The notes below the pieces were generated by a model. It was not told the origin of the DNA. It did no database searches and was given only the letters and a program-made list of their open reading frames with translations. Positions 1 to 8,670 of a stretch of DNA of 11,689 nucleotides are shown here, piece after piece (position 1 is the first letter of the stretch; each line of letters starts with the position of its first letter). The position numbers and the translations under genes are program-made. This stretch comes from an uncultured Lachnospiraceae bacterium (lineage in GTDB: Bacteria > Bacillota_A > Clostridia > Lachnospirales > Lachnospiraceae). The stretch lies in the NCBI GenBank assembly GCA_905200565.1, contig CAJKKX010000026.1:1-11689 (forward strand), read 5' to 3'.

Positions 1-1
1 A

Positions 2-1591
2 AGAGATGTGACCATTGTCTCCAGCGTGTCCTGTATCTATGGACTGGGCGACCCGGTGGATTATAAGGAGATGGTGATCTCCCTGCGTCCGGGCATGGAG
101 AAGGACAGGGATGAGGTGATGCGTAAGCTCATCGACATTCAGTATGACCGGAATGATATGGATTTTAAAAGAGGTACGTTTCGGGTGAGGGGAGATGTAC
201 TGGAGATTTTTCCGGCAATGAATACGGACACGGCGATCCGGGTAGAATTTTTTGGAGACGAGATCGACCGGATTACGGAGATTGACGTGCTGACCGGGGA
301 AGTAAAAAGCAGTCTGGAACATGCGGCGGTTTTCCCGGCCTCTCATTATGTAGTGCCGATGGAGAAGATTCTGGAGGCGGCGAAAAATATTGAGGCAGAG
401 CTGGAAGAAAGAGTGCGCTGGTTTAAAAGTGAGGACAAGCTTTTGGAGGCGCAGCGGATTGCAGAGCGGACGAATTTTGATATTGAAATGATGAAAGAAA
501 CTGGTTTTTGCTCCGGCATCGAGAACTATTCCAGACATTTGGCGGGGCTGGAACCGGGAGCGACGCCTCACACGCTGATGGATTATTTCCCGGATGATTT
601 TCTGATTATCATAGACGAGTCCCATAAGACAGTCCCTCAGGTTCGGGGAATGTTTGCGGGAGACCAGTCCAGAAAGACGACGCTGGTGGATTATGGATTT
701 CGTCTGCCTTCGGCAAAAGACAACCGTCCTCTGAACTTTGAGGAGTTTGAGAGCAAAATCGACCAGATGCTTTTCGTATCCGCCACACCGGGAGAATATG
801 AAGCGGATCATGAACTGCTCCGGGCAGAGCAAATTATCCGCCCCACGGGCCTGCTGGACCCTGACGTAGAGGTGCGTCCGGTGGAAGGGCAGATTGACGA
901 CCTGGTGGGCGAAGTAAATAAGGAAGTGTCGAAAGGAAACAAGGTTCTGATTACGACCCTGACAAAAAGGATGGCGGAAGATCTGACGGATTATATGCGG
1001 GAAATCGGCATCCGGGTAAAGTACCTGCATTCGGATATCGATACGCTTGAGCGGACAGAAATTATTCGGGATATGCGCCTGAACGTGTTTGACGTGCTGG
1101 TGGGTATCAATCTGCTGCGAGAGGGTCTGGATATACCGGAAATTACACTGGTAGCGATTCTGGATGCGGATAAAGAAGGCTTTCTGCGTTCAGAAACTTC
1201 TTTGGTGCAGACGATCGGACGGGCGGCGAGAAATGCAGAAGGACATGTTATCATGTATGCCGACGTGGTGACAGATTCCATGCGTCTGGCGATTGATGAG
1301 ACGAAGCGGCGCCGGAAGATTCAGGAGGCGTATAATGACAGGCACGGTATCACGCCTCAGACAATCAAAAAAGCGGTTCGTGATTTGATCAGTATTTCAA
1401 AGGAAGTCGAGAGAAAAGAGGAGGATTTCGAAAAAGATCCGGAATCCATGACGAAAAAAGAACTGGAAAAACTGACAGGAGAGCTTCAGAAAAAGATGAG
1501 ACAGGCGGCGGCGGAGCTGAATTTTGAAGAAGCGGCGCGCCTGCGTGATAAAATGATCGTATTGAAAAAACAGTTGGCAGATCTGCCCTAA
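2..1591 (+). CDS. uvrB: UvrABC system protein B, 5'-truncated by window edge
   Basis: UvrB is the DNA-damage verification helicase of nucleotide excision repair; it is loaded by UvrA and then recruits the UvrC nuclease. The frame is open from base 2 (Arg-Asp-Val...), so the GTG at 8 is an internal valine and not the start. The visible 529 residues lack about 130-135 N-terminal ones, including Walker A and the damage-probing beta-hairpin. Helicase motifs follow in order: [11 protein letters not shown] at the left end, DESH (motif II, about nt 614-625), SATPGEYE (III), [11 protein letters not shown] (IV), [13 protein letters not shown] (V) and QTIGRAARN (VI). After these comes [12 protein letters not shown] and a C-terminal UVR domain ([14 protein letters not shown]) that contacts UvrC. 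The residue after DESH is K, where V is common elsewhere; this is probably lineage wording. The gene is 36 nt upstream of uvrA on the same strand, indicating a uvrBA operon whose promoter lies outside the window. Confidence 0.98.
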   Translation, partial: RDVTIVSSVSCIYGLGDPVDYKEMVISLRPGMEKDRDEVMRKLIDIQYDRNDMDFKRGTFRVRGDVLEIFPAMNTDTAIRVEFFGDEIDRITEIDVLTGEVKSSLEHAAVFPASHYVVPMEKILEAAKNIEAELEERVRWFKSEDKLLEAQRIAERTNFDIEMMKETGFCSGIENYSRHLAGLEPGATPHTLMDYFPDDFLIIIDESHKTVPQVRGMFAGDQSRKTTLVDYGFRLPSAKDNRPLNFEEFESKIDQMLFVSATPGEYEADHELLRAEQIIRPTGLLDPDVEVRPVEGQIDDLVGEVNKEVSKGNKVLITTLTKRMAEDLTDYMREIGIRVKYLHSDIDTLERTEIIRDMRLNVFDVLVGINLLREGLDIPEITLVAILDADKEGFLRSETSLVQTIGRAARNAEGHVIMYADVVTDSMRLAIDETKRRRKIQEAYNDRHGITPQTIKKAVRDLISISKEVERKEEDFEKDPESMTKKELEKLTGELQKKMRQAAAELNFEEAARLRDKMIVLKKQLADLP

Positions 1592-1616
1592 GGCGGAGCT
1601 TTCACAAGGAACAAAC

Positions 1617-1622
1617 AGGAGG
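1617..1622 (+). promoter_or_regulatory. uvrA ribosome binding site
   Basis: A perfect AGGAGG lies 5 nt before the ATG at 1628. It decides the longer uvrA start over the in-frame Met10. Confidence 0.85.
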
Positions 1623-1627
1623 AAAAT

Positions 1628-4471
1628 ATGGCAGCAATCAGAGACGGAAAACCGATGATTCGAATCCGCGGAGCAAATGAAAACAACCTGAAAAATATTG
1701 ATCTGGATATTCCAAGAAATGAGCTGGTAGTCCTTACCGGCCTGAGCGGTTCGGGAAAATCATCGCTGGCTTTTGACACGATCTATGCAGAGGGGCAGAG
1801 GAGATACATGGAATCGCTGTCCTCTTACGCAAGGCAGTTTTTGGGGCAGATGGAAAAACCGGATGTGGAAAGTATCGAAGGGCTTCCGCCTGCAATCTCC
1901 ATTGACCAGAAATCTACGAACCGTAATCCGAGGTCTACGGTCGGAACAGTGACGGAAATCTATGACTATTTCCGTCTGCTCTATGCCAGGGTCGGCATCC
2001 CGCATTGTCCGAAATGTGGAAAGGAGATCAGAAAACAGACGGTAGATCAGATGGTAGATCACATCATGGCATTGCCGGAGCGCTCAAGGATTCAGCTTTT
2101 AGCGCCGGTAGTCAGGGGGAGAAAAGGAACACATGCTAAGCTTTTGGAACAGACGAAACGAAGCGGATATGTGCGCGTACAGATTGATGGAAGCCTGTAT
2201 GAGCTGTCGGAAGAGATTTCGCTGGATAAAAACATCAAGCACAATATAGAAATCGTAGTGGATCGCCTGATCGTAAAGAGCGGTATAGAAAAAAGACTGA
2301 CAGATTCACTGGAAACGGTACTGGAACTTGCGGAAGGGCTGGCAATCGTGGACGTCAATGGAGAGGAAACCATTCGTTTCAGCCAGAGCTTTTCCTGCCC
2401 GGACTGCGGAATCAGTATCGATGAGATCGAGCCGAGAAGTTTTTCTTTTAATAATCCATTTGGCGCCTGTCCGGATTGCTACGGTCTGGGATATAAAATG
2501 GAATTTGACGAGGATCTCATGATTCCGGATAAAACCTTAAGCATTGCGGATGGGGCGATTGTTGTCATAGGCTGGCAGTCCTGCACGGATAAAGGAAGTT
2601 ACACAAGGGCAATTCTGGACGCATTGGCGGAGGAATATCAGTTTGATCTCCATACGCCTTATGAAGAGCTTCCGCAGGACATTCGTGACATGCTGATTCA
2701 TGGAACGAACGGAAGGGTGGTAAAGGTACGCTACAAAGGCCAGAGGGGCGAGGGAATCTACGATGTGGCGTTTGAAGGACTGATTCGAAATGTGGAGCGC
2801 CGTTATCGGGAGACCGGGTCGGAGAGTATCAAGCAGGAATATGAAACCTTTATGCAAATTACACCATGTAAGATGTGTAAGGGACAGCGCTTAAAGAAAG
2901 AAGCCCTGGCAGTAACCGTGGGGGGGAAGAATATCCATGAAGTAACTTCTATGTCCATTCGGGATTTGCAGAAATTTATGGAAAAATTGGAGCTTTCCGA
3001 GCATCAGCTTATGATTGGAAAACAGATATTAAAGGAAATCCATGCCAGAGTAGGATTTCTGGTAGACGTTGGGCTGGAATATCTGACACTGGCGCGGGCT
3101 ACGGGAACGCTTTCCGGAGGAGAGGCGCAGCGTATCCGGCTGGCGACTCAGATTGGTTCCGGCCTGGTGGGAGTCGCTTATATTCTGGATGAACCGAGTA
3201 TCGGACTGCATCAGAGGGACAATGACAAACTACTGCGGACACTGACGAATCTGCGGGATCTGGGGAATACGCTGATCGTGGTGGAGCATGATGAAGATAC
3301 GATGCGTGCGGCGGATTATGTGGTAGATATCGGGCCGGGAGCAGGCGAACATGGCGGAAAAGTTGTGGCGGCGGGAACCGCACAGGAGATTATGGAAAAA
3401 GAGGGGTCGATTACGGGAGAATATCTGAGCGGGAAGAGAAAGATACCGGTTCCTTCGGTGCGTAAACAACCGACAGGGTATTTGAAGATCGTGGGCGCAC
3501 AGGAGAATAATCTCAAGAATATTGATGTGAAAATTCCCCTGGGAGTAATGACATGCGTGACAGGTGTGTCCGGGTCGGGAAAAAGCTCTCTGGTAAACGA
3601 GATTCTTTATAAGACGCTGGCAAAGAAGCTGAACCGGGCAAGAATGATTCCGGGAAAGCACAAACGGATAGAGGGGGTAGAACAGTTAGACAAAGTAATC
3701 GCTATCGATCAGTCGCCGATCGGAAGGACGCCGAGGTCAAATCCGGCGACTTATACGGGGGTCTTTGATCAGATTCGGGATCTGTTCGCCAGCACGGCCG
3801 ATGCGAAGGCCAAAGGGTACAAAAAGGGCCGTTTTAGTTTTAATGTAAAGGGCGGACGATGCGAGGCGTGTTCCGGAGACGGTATCCTGAAAATCGAGAT
3901 GCACTTTCTTCCGGATGTATATGTTCCCTGTGAAGTGTGTGGAGGAAAACGATATAACAGGGAAACGCTGGATGTAAAGTATAAGGGAAAAAGCATTTAT
4001 GACGTATTGAATATGACGGTGGAAGAAGCTTTGAAATTTTTTGAGCATATTCCGTCCATTAAGAGAAAAATAGAGACTCTGTATGATGTGGGACTTTCCT
4101 ATATTCGTCTGGGGCAGCCTTCTACAGAGCTTTCCGGAGGAGAAGCACAGCGTATTAAGCTTGCAACGGAGCTTTCCAGACGCAGTACCGGAAAGACGAT
4201 TTATATTCTGGATGAGCCTACCACGGGACTTCATTTTGCAGATGTGCATAAATTGATAGAGATTTTGCAGCGTCTGGCGGAAGGCGGAAACACGGTAGTC
4301 GTCATTGAGCATAATCTGGACGTCATTAAGACAGCAGATTATATCATAGATATTGGGCCGGAAGGCGGAGACAAAGGAGGAACTATCGTGGCGGAGGGAA
4401 CGCCAGAGAGGATAGCAGAGAATCCGGACTCATATACTGGACAATATGTGGCGAAATATTTAAAAAAATAA
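1628..4471 (+). CDS. uvrA: UvrABC system protein A (excinuclease ATPase subunit)
   Basis: UvrA is a cytoplasmic dimeric ABC-type ATPase that finds bulky DNA lesions and loads UvrB. It is 947 aa, normal for the family. Walker A1 is at residues 38-46 (GLSGSGKSS), signature 1 at about 495 (LSGGEAQR), Walker B1 at 518-523 (YILDEP), Walker A2 at 646-654 (GVSGSGKSS), signature 2 at about 835 and Walker B2 at 859-864. Zinc modules are C257-x2-C260-x20-C281-x2-C284 and C745-x2-C748-x19-C768-x2-C771. Two further CxxC pairs occur at C127/C130 and C414/C417; the first replaces the CPxHG form I recall from Bacillus. The ATG at 1628 is chosen because AGGAGG (1617-1622) sits 5 nt before it. A start at Met10 would match shorter homologues but has no such site. 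It follows uvrB closely and converges with yitT. Confidence 0.98.
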   Translation: MAAIRDGKPMIRIRGANENNLKNIDLDIPRNELVVLTGLSGSGKSSLAFDTIYAEGQRRYMESLSSYARQFLGQMEKPDVESIEGLPPAISIDQKSTNRNPRSTVGTVTEIYDYFRLLYARVGIPHCPKCGKEIRKQTVDQMVDHIMALPERSRIQLLAPVVRGRKGTHAKLLEQTKRSGYVRVQIDGSLYELSEEISLDKNIKHNIEIVVDRLIVKSGIEKRLTDSLETVLELAEGLAIVDVNGEETIRFSQSFSCPDCGISIDEIEPRSFSFNNPFGACPDCYGLGYKMEFDEDLMIPDKTLSIADGAIVVIGWQSCTDKGSYTRAILDALAEEYQFDLHTPYEELPQDIRDMLIHGTNGRVVKVRYKGQRGEGIYDVAFEGLIRNVERRYRETGSESIKQEYETFMQITPCKMCKGQRLKKEALAVTVGGKNIHEVTSMSIRDLQKFMEKLELSEHQLMIGKQILKEIHARVGFLVDVGLEYLTLARATGTLSGGEAQRIRLATQIGSGLVGVAYILDEPSIGLHQRDNDKLLRTLTNLRDLGNTLIVVEHDEDTMRAADYVVDIGPGAGEHGGKVVAAGTAQEIMEKEGSITGEYLSGKRKIPVPSVRKQPTGYLKIVGAQENNLKNIDVKIPLGVMTCVTGVSGSGKSSLVNEILYKTLAKKLNRARMIPGKHKRIEGVEQLDKVIAIDQSPIGRTPRSNPATYTGVFDQIRDLFASTADAKAKGYKKGRFSFNVKGGRCEACSGDGILKIEMHFLPDVYVPCEVCGGKRYNRETLDVKYKGKSIYDVLNMTVEEALKFFEHIPSIKRKIETLYDVGLSYIRLGQPSTELSGGEAQRIKLATELSRRSTGKTIYILDEPTTGLHFADVHKLIEILQRLAEGGNTVVVIEHNLDVIKTADYIIDIGPEGGDKGGTIVAEGTPERIAENPDSYTGQYVAKYLKK

Positions 4472-4474
4472 AAA

Positions 4475-4511
4475 TGCAGCAGTCTGTTTTAACGCAAATC
4501 AGACTGCTGTT
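4475..4511. terminator. Shared bidirectional intrinsic terminator between uvrA and yitT
   Basis: There is a perfect 10-bp inverted repeat: CAGCAGTCTG (4477-4486) pairs with CAGACTGCTG (4500-4509). A T-T mismatch and three more T-A pairs leave the loop AACGC (4491-4495). On the minus strand the stem is followed by a strong T-rich run (complement of 4461-4474), so it should terminate yitT efficiently. On the plus strand the tail is only TTTCTGT, so termination of uvrA is probably weaker. The yitT stop codon (4489-4491) lies inside the hairpin, so the last yitT codons form one arm. Confidence 0.85.
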
Positions 4512-5373
4512 TCTGTCCAAGCACCAGGGGATGAAAGCCTTGTCCATGCACTTCGCTGGATTCCAGAATGATGAGAAAGCATTCCGGGTCGGCCAGCCTT
4601 ACCGCCTGTTGCAGAGAATACATCTGCTTATTGCTGCATGCACATAGTACGACGAAACGGTCTTCTTTTCGGTAGCCGCCCTGTCCTCTCAGAATCGTGG
4701 AACCTCTGCCGCTGTGTTTGCGGATGGTTTCCGTGACCAGATCGGCTCTGGAGGTGACCACGAGAGCGAACTTTCCGGCATTTACGCCGTACATGGCTTT
4801 GTCTACGACGAGTGAGAAAAGCCAGGCAACGATTAAACCGTAAATGATGCCGTCAATATCGCGGAAAATGCCGCCGCCGATCAAAATAATGACAGCGTCT
4901 GCAAAGAATACGATTTTTCCGATGGAAACGTGCGGTTTTAAGGACTTGATGGACATCGTAATAAAATCAATTCCGCCAGTGGAGGAACCCTGCATGAAAA
5001 TCAACGCGTAACCGAGTCCTGCAATCACTCCTGTGCAGATAGAGGCAAGCAGGCGGCTGCCCTGGTAAATGGGGAGCAGCGGAGCGACAACATCTATCAT
5101 GATAGAAGAAATCAGCATACAGCGCAGGGAACGCAGAAAAAAGATTTTTCCTAAAAGACGATAACAGCAAAGAGCTACCGGAATATTTAGCAGAATCGTG
5201 GTGGTTCCAACAGGCAGGTGAAAGAGACGGTGCAGAATGATGGCAATTCCAGAAAATCCTGTCATGGGAAATTCCGCGTAGAGCGCGAAATTATAAATGC
5301 CGATGGCAACCAGGAAGCTGCCGATGATTTCCATACAGAAAATTTTGAGATCCATTTTCGAAAAAAAGTCCAT
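4489..5373 (-). CDS. YitT family membrane protein (DUF161 + DUF2179)
   Basis: This is an integral membrane protein of the YitT/YvjA/YqfU type, a family widespread in Firmicutes whose substrate is unknown. It is 294 aa, the usual length. Residues about 14-195 contain roughly six hydrophobic segments (about 14-32, 41-50 with 56-80, 85-105, 108-127, 150-172, 175-195). The family motif GSSTGGIDF is at 129-137. Residues about 200-285 form the soluble C-terminal DUF2179 domain (AGKFALVVTSRAD..., RGSTILRGQGGY). The ATG at 5373 is preceded by GAGGAGG (5384-5390 region) at about 10 nt; an alternative start at Met7 lacks a good site. It is convergent with uvrA (17 nt gap) and divergent from the sseB-type gene. 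No clear promoter was found upstream. Confidence 0.92.
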   Translation of the reverse strand: MDFFSKMDLKIFCMEIIGSFLVAIGIYNFALYAEFPMTGFSGIAIILHRLFHLPVGTTTILLNIPVALCCYRLLGKIFFLRSLRCMLISSIMIDVVAPLLPIYQGSRLLASICTGVIAGLGYALIFMQGSSTGGIDFITMSIKSLKPHVSIGKIVFFADAVIILIGGGIFRDIDGIIYGLIVAWLFSLVVDKAMYGVNAGKFALVVTSRADLVTETIRKHSGRGSTILRGQGGYRKEDRFVVLCACSNKQMYSLQQAVRLADPECFLIILESSEVHGQGFHPLVLGQKQQSDLR

Positions 5374-5583
5374 GATGTGGAATCCTCCTCTGTTCTATTA
5401 AACATTTTGGGTCGTTTCCGCCAAATTATTCAAAGGCAATCAAAAAATATAAATATCTGGGCTTTTTCACAGAAATATGGTATGATAAACATATCATGGT
5501 TTGGAATGGCTGCGGGGAAGGATTTGTTCTTGTTTTCACTATTCCGAACGATTTTTATAACAAAAGCAGGAAGGAACGATCAA
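5374..5583. other. Divergent intergenic region between yitT and sseB-type gene
   Basis: These 210 nt are AT-rich and contain the start signals of two divergent genes. A plus-strand extended -10 is described separately. For the minus-strand yitT I found no convincing -35/-10 pair. A plus-strand reading frame runs through this region from 5218, but the part before 5584 overlaps yitT antisense and looks non-coding. Confidence 0.6.
5478..5498 (+). promoter_or_regulatory. Candidate extended -10 promoter for the sseB-type gene, with overlapping palindrome
   Basis: TGG followed by TATGAT (5481-5486) fits an extended -10 element (TGnTATAAT). No good -35 is present at 16-18 nt upstream. The -10 overlaps an inverted repeat, ATGATA (5482-5487) and TATCAT (5492-5497), with a 4-nt spacer, which could be an operator half-site pair. 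The start codon is about 90 nt downstream. Confidence 0.4.
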
Positions 5584-6327
5584 ATGGCACAGATTGACAG
5601 CAAGAAACGGTTTATGCTTCAACAATTAAGAAATGCAGAGGAAATTTTTGTACTGTTTTCAAGATGTACAAGGCTTCCTTTCGTCCACTGTGACGAAGAG
5701 ACATATAATGATGAAATTTACATTTTCCGGAAGGAAGAAGATATTAAAAAAGCGGCGGAAGAATTTCACAACGAGAAGAATCCGGTGCAGATTATGAAGG
5801 TGGAAAATAAAAATTTCCTGAATTTTTATTCCAGTCTGTATTTTCTGGGAATTAATGTACTGGTTATTGACAAAGGGGAGGAAGAGATGAAAATTCTCCT
5901 GGAAGAACTGGTGGTACCGCCGGATTACAGCAAAATTCCAGAAGGCCAGGTGCGTGTGGATAATCCGCAGTTTCAGCTCACGGCAATGTATCTGATGCAG
6001 CGTATCCGCAGAGAACCGAATGTAAAACCAACGCAGGAACTTAAGGAGATGGAAGAAGAGGTGATGGTAAATATGCGCCGCGGAACTTACATCGTTCCGG
6101 TACAGGAGGATCAGAAGCTTCCTCTGATGAAACTCCAGGGCGACGCTATGTTTCAGCCGCTTTTTACGGATATACATGAATTTAATAAATTCAAAGGACA
6201 GGAGAAATTCCGGGGCGTGCTGGTTCCCTATGAGAAAATTCCGGAGGTGCTTGTAGAGCAGGCGGAAGGAATCATCATTAATCCATTCAGTGTGCATGTA
6301 GTGATGAAAAAAGGACAGTTAAACTGA
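5584..6327 (+). CDS. SseB family protein
   Basis: This 247-aa protein resembles the SseB family, named for enhanced serine sensitivity in E. coli, whose biochemical role is not settled. It is soluble: no signal peptide or membrane segment is visible. The N-terminal half (AEEIFVLFSRCTRLPFV... to INVLVIDKGEEEMKILL) carries the SseB-like alternating strand/helix pattern. The C-terminal half (about residue 145 on: NMRRGTYIVPVQ..., GVLVPYEKIPEVL, GIIINPFSVHVVM) looks like a second, related copy. An upstream in-frame start at 5218 is rejected because it would overlap yitT antisense and its translation is unlike the rest. ATG 5584 has AAGGA (5571-5575) 8 nt before it and begins MAQIDSKKRF. The PHP gene follows after 90 nt and may be co-transcribed. 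The family call is from memory of sequence style. Confidence 0.75.
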   Translation: MAQIDSKKRFMLQQLRNAEEIFVLFSRCTRLPFVHCDEETYNDEIYIFRKEEDIKKAAEEFHNEKNPVQIMKVENKNFLNFYSSLYFLGINVLVIDKGEEEMKILLEELVVPPDYSKIPEGQVRVDNPQFQLTAMYLMQRIRREPNVKPTQELKEMEEEVMVNMRRGTYIVPVQEDQKLPLMKLQGDAMFQPLFTDIHEFNKFKGQEKFRGVLVPYEKIPEVLVEQAEGIIINPFSVHVVMKKGQLN

Positions 6328-6417
6328 TCTTTCTATGTATGAAAACGGATGCAGCAAGGAAGAATAGCAGGAAAAGATCTTTCTCATAGATCGGAATAGC
6401 CGAAAGGATGGTGGCAT

Positions 6418-7238
6418 ATGAAATTTGACATGCATTGTCATACAAAAGAAGGCTCACTGGATGGAAGAGTGGGAATTGAGGATTATATCCGCATTCTCAG
6501 AGACAAGGGCTTTCAGGGAATGCTGGTGACAGACCATAATTCCTATGACGGCTACCGATCTTGGAAAAAAGAAAGAGAGAATCGCAAGGATGAGGACGAC
6601 TTTATCGTATTGAAGGGAATCGAGTATGATACCATCAATGCGGGCATATGCTTGTGGTGATGCCGGACGGAATCAAGCTTCGTATTCTGGAGGTGAGAGG
6701 GATGCCGGTGTCTTTGCTGATTACAATCGTCCATGCCTATGGGGGAATCCTGGGTCCGGCGCATCCTTGCGGAGAAAAATACATGAGCTTTGGAGGGACG
6801 AGGCTTTTTAAAAAATCCAGGGATTCCGTCATGCGGAAACTGGATTTTGTGGAAACCTTTAATGCCTGTGAGACGCCGGAAAGCAACCGGGCGGCGAAAG
6901 AACTGGCGAGAAAATATTATTTGCCGGGATTCGGCGGAAGCGATTCCCATAAAGAAAAGTGTGTAGGATTGGCGTATACAGAATTTGCAGATGTCATCAC
7001 CTGTGAGTCAGACCTGATTCGGGCAGTCAAAAAAAAAGCCCCCGTCAAAGCTGGAGGGGAATATTACCACGGAACCACGAAGGAAAAGATCGGCGCTGCG
7101 CATCATGTACTGGTCTATTCCTTCTGGTTCTACAATAAGCTTTCTGCCCTGCTGCGGGCGCACAAACGCCATGTCAGAACAAAATATCTGGAACTTGGCA
7201 AGTTTAGCAGGGAAAGCAGCAGTGGCAGAATAAATTGA
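6418..7238 (+). pseudogene. PHP-domain metal-dependent phosphoesterase, interrupted by a one-base frameshift
   Basis: Two frames together encode one PHP-domain protein. The first (6418-6660) gives the N-terminal part and then runs into ICLW-stop; the second continues from about 6645 to 7238. Adding one C at 6645, so that GGCAT becomes GGCCAT, joins them as ...NAG-H-ML... and yields 273 aa, a normal family length. Expected metal ligands are present across both parts: H6 and H8 (HCH), D39-H40 (VTDHN), E69 (KGIEYD), H116 (GPAHPCG), D176 and H178 (GSDSH). The start ATG 6418 has AAAGGA at 6403-6408. The second part has no ribosome binding site near its ATG 6648. There is no homopolymer or heptameric slippery site, so a real deletion or a sequencing error is likelier than programmed frameshifting. 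The substrate is unknown; relatives act on nucleotide or sugar phosphates. The 3' end overlaps the convergent J-domain gene by 35 bp. Confidence 0.88.
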
Positions 7239-7806
7239 GCATACAAAGATTCATACAATAATTGTGGCCCGATACAGGGCTTCCATAAGTATTTCCCATA
7301 GAGTGATACCAGGCGCCGCCATATTCCAACTGTTGCAGGAATTGGCGGTATTGTATATTTCCGGGTTCCAGGGCTGCTGCCTGGGACGCCAGGTCTTTTG
7401 CGGTTATATTATTGCCAAGTCCGGCATTTGCCACGGCGCTGAAAAAATACCACTGCGCATCATGCTCCGGAATATCATTCAGGACATTCAGCGCTTCTTT
7501 AAAGTGACGGGAATTGATAAAGTTTGCAGCGGCCTGCATTTTTACCGAAGAACCGTTGCCGGAAAAGTTCTGTCCGTTGCCGGAAAAGTTTCCATTGTAA
7601 GAGGAAGAACCGTGTTCCCGTTCGGACATGATCTGATGGTATGCCTGTTGGATTTCTTTGAATTTTTCTTCTATTTCTTCCGGATTTGGGGCGCCGATGT
7701 TTGCGTCAGGGTGATATTTACGGCTGAGGTTCCGGTATGCCTTTTTAATCTCATCATCCGTAGCATTACGGCTGACGCCCAAGATACGATAAGGGTCTGT
7801 CATCAT
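7204..7806 (-). CDS. J-domain (DnaJ-like) protein with cysteine-rich C-terminal tail
   Basis: This is a 200-aa Hsp70 co-chaperone-like protein. An N-terminal J domain (about 4-65) has [27 protein letters not shown] with HPD at 32-34, and [10 protein letters not shown], so it should stimulate DnaK ATPase. A Gly/Ser/Asn linker (about 66-88) contains two copies of NFSGNG. Residues about 88-165 look TPR-like ([15 protein letters not shown]..., [15 protein letters not shown]..., AASQ/ALEPGN). The tail carries C184, C188, C194, C196, C197 and C200, ending at the last residue. It lacks the zinc-finger and substrate domains of true DnaJ. The gene overlaps the upstream DUF5685 gene by 4 bp (ATGA), suggesting translational coupling; AGGAGA at 7817-7822 serves the ATG at 7806. 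A second ATG at 7803 is also possible. The substrate is unknown. Confidence 0.9.
   Translation of the reverse strand: MMTDPYRILGVSRNATDDEIKKAYRNLSRKYHPDANIGAPNPEEIEEKFKEIQQAYHQIMSEREHGSSSYNGNFSGNGQNFSGNGSSVKMQAAANFINSRHFKEALNVLNDIPEHDAQWYFFSAVANAGLGNNITAKDLASQAAALEPGNIQYRQFLQQLEYGGAWYHSMGNTYGSPVSGHNYCMNLCMLNLFCHCCFPC
7553..7590 (-). repeat. 21-bp period direct repeat in the J-protein linker
   Basis: CCGTTGCCGGAAAAGTT occurs at 7553-7569 and again at 7574-7590, exactly 21 bp apart. It encodes two copies of a 7-residue NFSGNG(Q/S) unit in the flexible linker. The period is a multiple of 3, so copy-number change would alter linker length without breaking the frame. Confidence 0.85.
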
Positions 7807-8651
7807 TTATTTTTTCTCTCCTGATTAAGTTCCTGTTTTTTCTGCTGCATCAATTCATATTTTGTCCAAAGACCGGAATATAAAATGTTGCGCAGGATTT
7901 CGGCATCCATAAGGATGGGAAGTTTTTCAAATTCTCTGGCGCATTCAGCCGTCATCATGGTCAGGATATTCCGGCTGAACTCTTCAAAATCCGGCCTGTC
8001 CCGGTAAAATTTCCAGGGATTGTAATGATTCTTCTTTTCATCACTTTCCAGATCATCCAGGGCATCCATAAGATAAATAAATTTTCCGAGAAAAAATCCC
8101 ATGCGGCGTAATGTGTCATTCCATTCATCCCTCCGGTAAACGAAAAGTTCGCCAAGAAGTGTTCCGGTGTAACCGGAAACTAAATCCAGATCATTTATAT
8201 TTTCATGCTCGCTTTTATGTACTTGTTCAAGGTAGGTTTCTATGGCATTTGTTTGTCGGGGATAACGTTTTTTCAGGCTCTTGTATTTCCTTTCCAGTAT
8301 TTTGGCGGAGGAAAGCTTGAGTAGATTCCTGTCGTCTATCCAGTCATCCATGCAGTTATGATAAGCGAGCAGGATGTTCATATCAGCGGCATAAGCGGAA
8401 AACTCGTTGACCAGCATGTCATGCTTTCTGCCGGGATGAACCATGCAGCGGCGCTGGTCTATACGGCATTCCGGCTCATACAGCCCGGTGAGCAGAATGA
8501 CGAGAAAAGTCATATCATAAGTCAGGGTTATCTGGCCTGTTTTTCCGTAACGTTCCCGCAAAGCCTGGCACAGACCGCAGTAATAGGAACGGTAACGGTT
8601 ATAATCTTTTATTTTCAGCTCCTGCTGATTCACGGTGATATATCCGAACAT
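7803..8651 (-). CDS. DUF5685 family protein
   Basis: This 282-aa protein of unknown function is recognised by its conserved start ([28 protein letters not shown]) and [16 protein letters not shown]. It looks wholly helical and soluble. Cysteines include C25-x2-C28, C62, C69 (followed by VHP) and C100. Two aspartate clusters stand out: D102-D103-x2-D106-D107 at the end of an [12 protein letters not shown] helix, and D196-x2-D199-D200-x3-D204 after [10 protein letters not shown], followed by NHYNP. Their placement recalls the two Asp-rich motifs of all-alpha isoprenoid synthases, but that is inference. The ATG at 8651 has AAGGAGA (8656-8662) close before it. It lies 19 nt after the zinc-ribbon gene and overlaps the J-protein gene by 4 bp, so it is certainly in that operon. 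Confidence 0.88.
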   Translation of the reverse strand: MFGYITVNQQELKIKDYNRYRSYYCGLCQALRERYGKTGQITLTYDMTFLVILLTGLYEPECRIDQRRCMVHPGRKHDMLVNEFSAYAADMNILLAYHNCMDDWIDDRNLLKLSSAKILERKYKSLKKRYPRQTNAIETYLEQVHKSEHENINDLDLVSGYTGTLLGELFVYRRDEWNDTLRRMGFFLGKFIYLMDALDDLESDEKKNHYNPWKFYRDRPDFEEFSRNILTMMTAECAREFEKLPILMDAEILRNILYSGLWTKYELMQQKKQELNQERKNK

Positions 8652-8670
8652 GAAGTCTCCTTTTTGGCGA

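Noticed and set aside
3737..4312. Long antisense open frames inside uvrA and uvrB
   Set aside because: They are shadow frames of highly conserved repair genes, without ribosome binding sites or family resemblance.
5218..5583. N-terminal extension of the sseB-type gene (longer 369-aa reading)
   Set aside because: It runs antisense through yitT and its ribosome binding site, reads as non-protein-like sequence, and the ATG at 5584 has a good AAGGA site.
6326..6390. GATCTTTCT direct repeat (6326-6334, 6376-6384) and a GATCT/AGATC small stem before the PHP gene
   Set aside because: The repeat and stem are short, have no T-run and show no promoter relation, so they are likely chance.
6413..6650. 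GGCATATG present both at the PHP start codon and at the frameshift site
   Set aside because: An 8-base match over 230 bp with nothing conserved around it gives no evidence for recombination between the copies, and there is no ribosome binding site at the second.
6640..6660. Programmed ribosomal frameshift in the PHP gene
   Set aside because: There is no X-XXY-YYZ heptamer, no homopolymer run and no clear downstream pseudoknot; a lost C explains the frame change simply.
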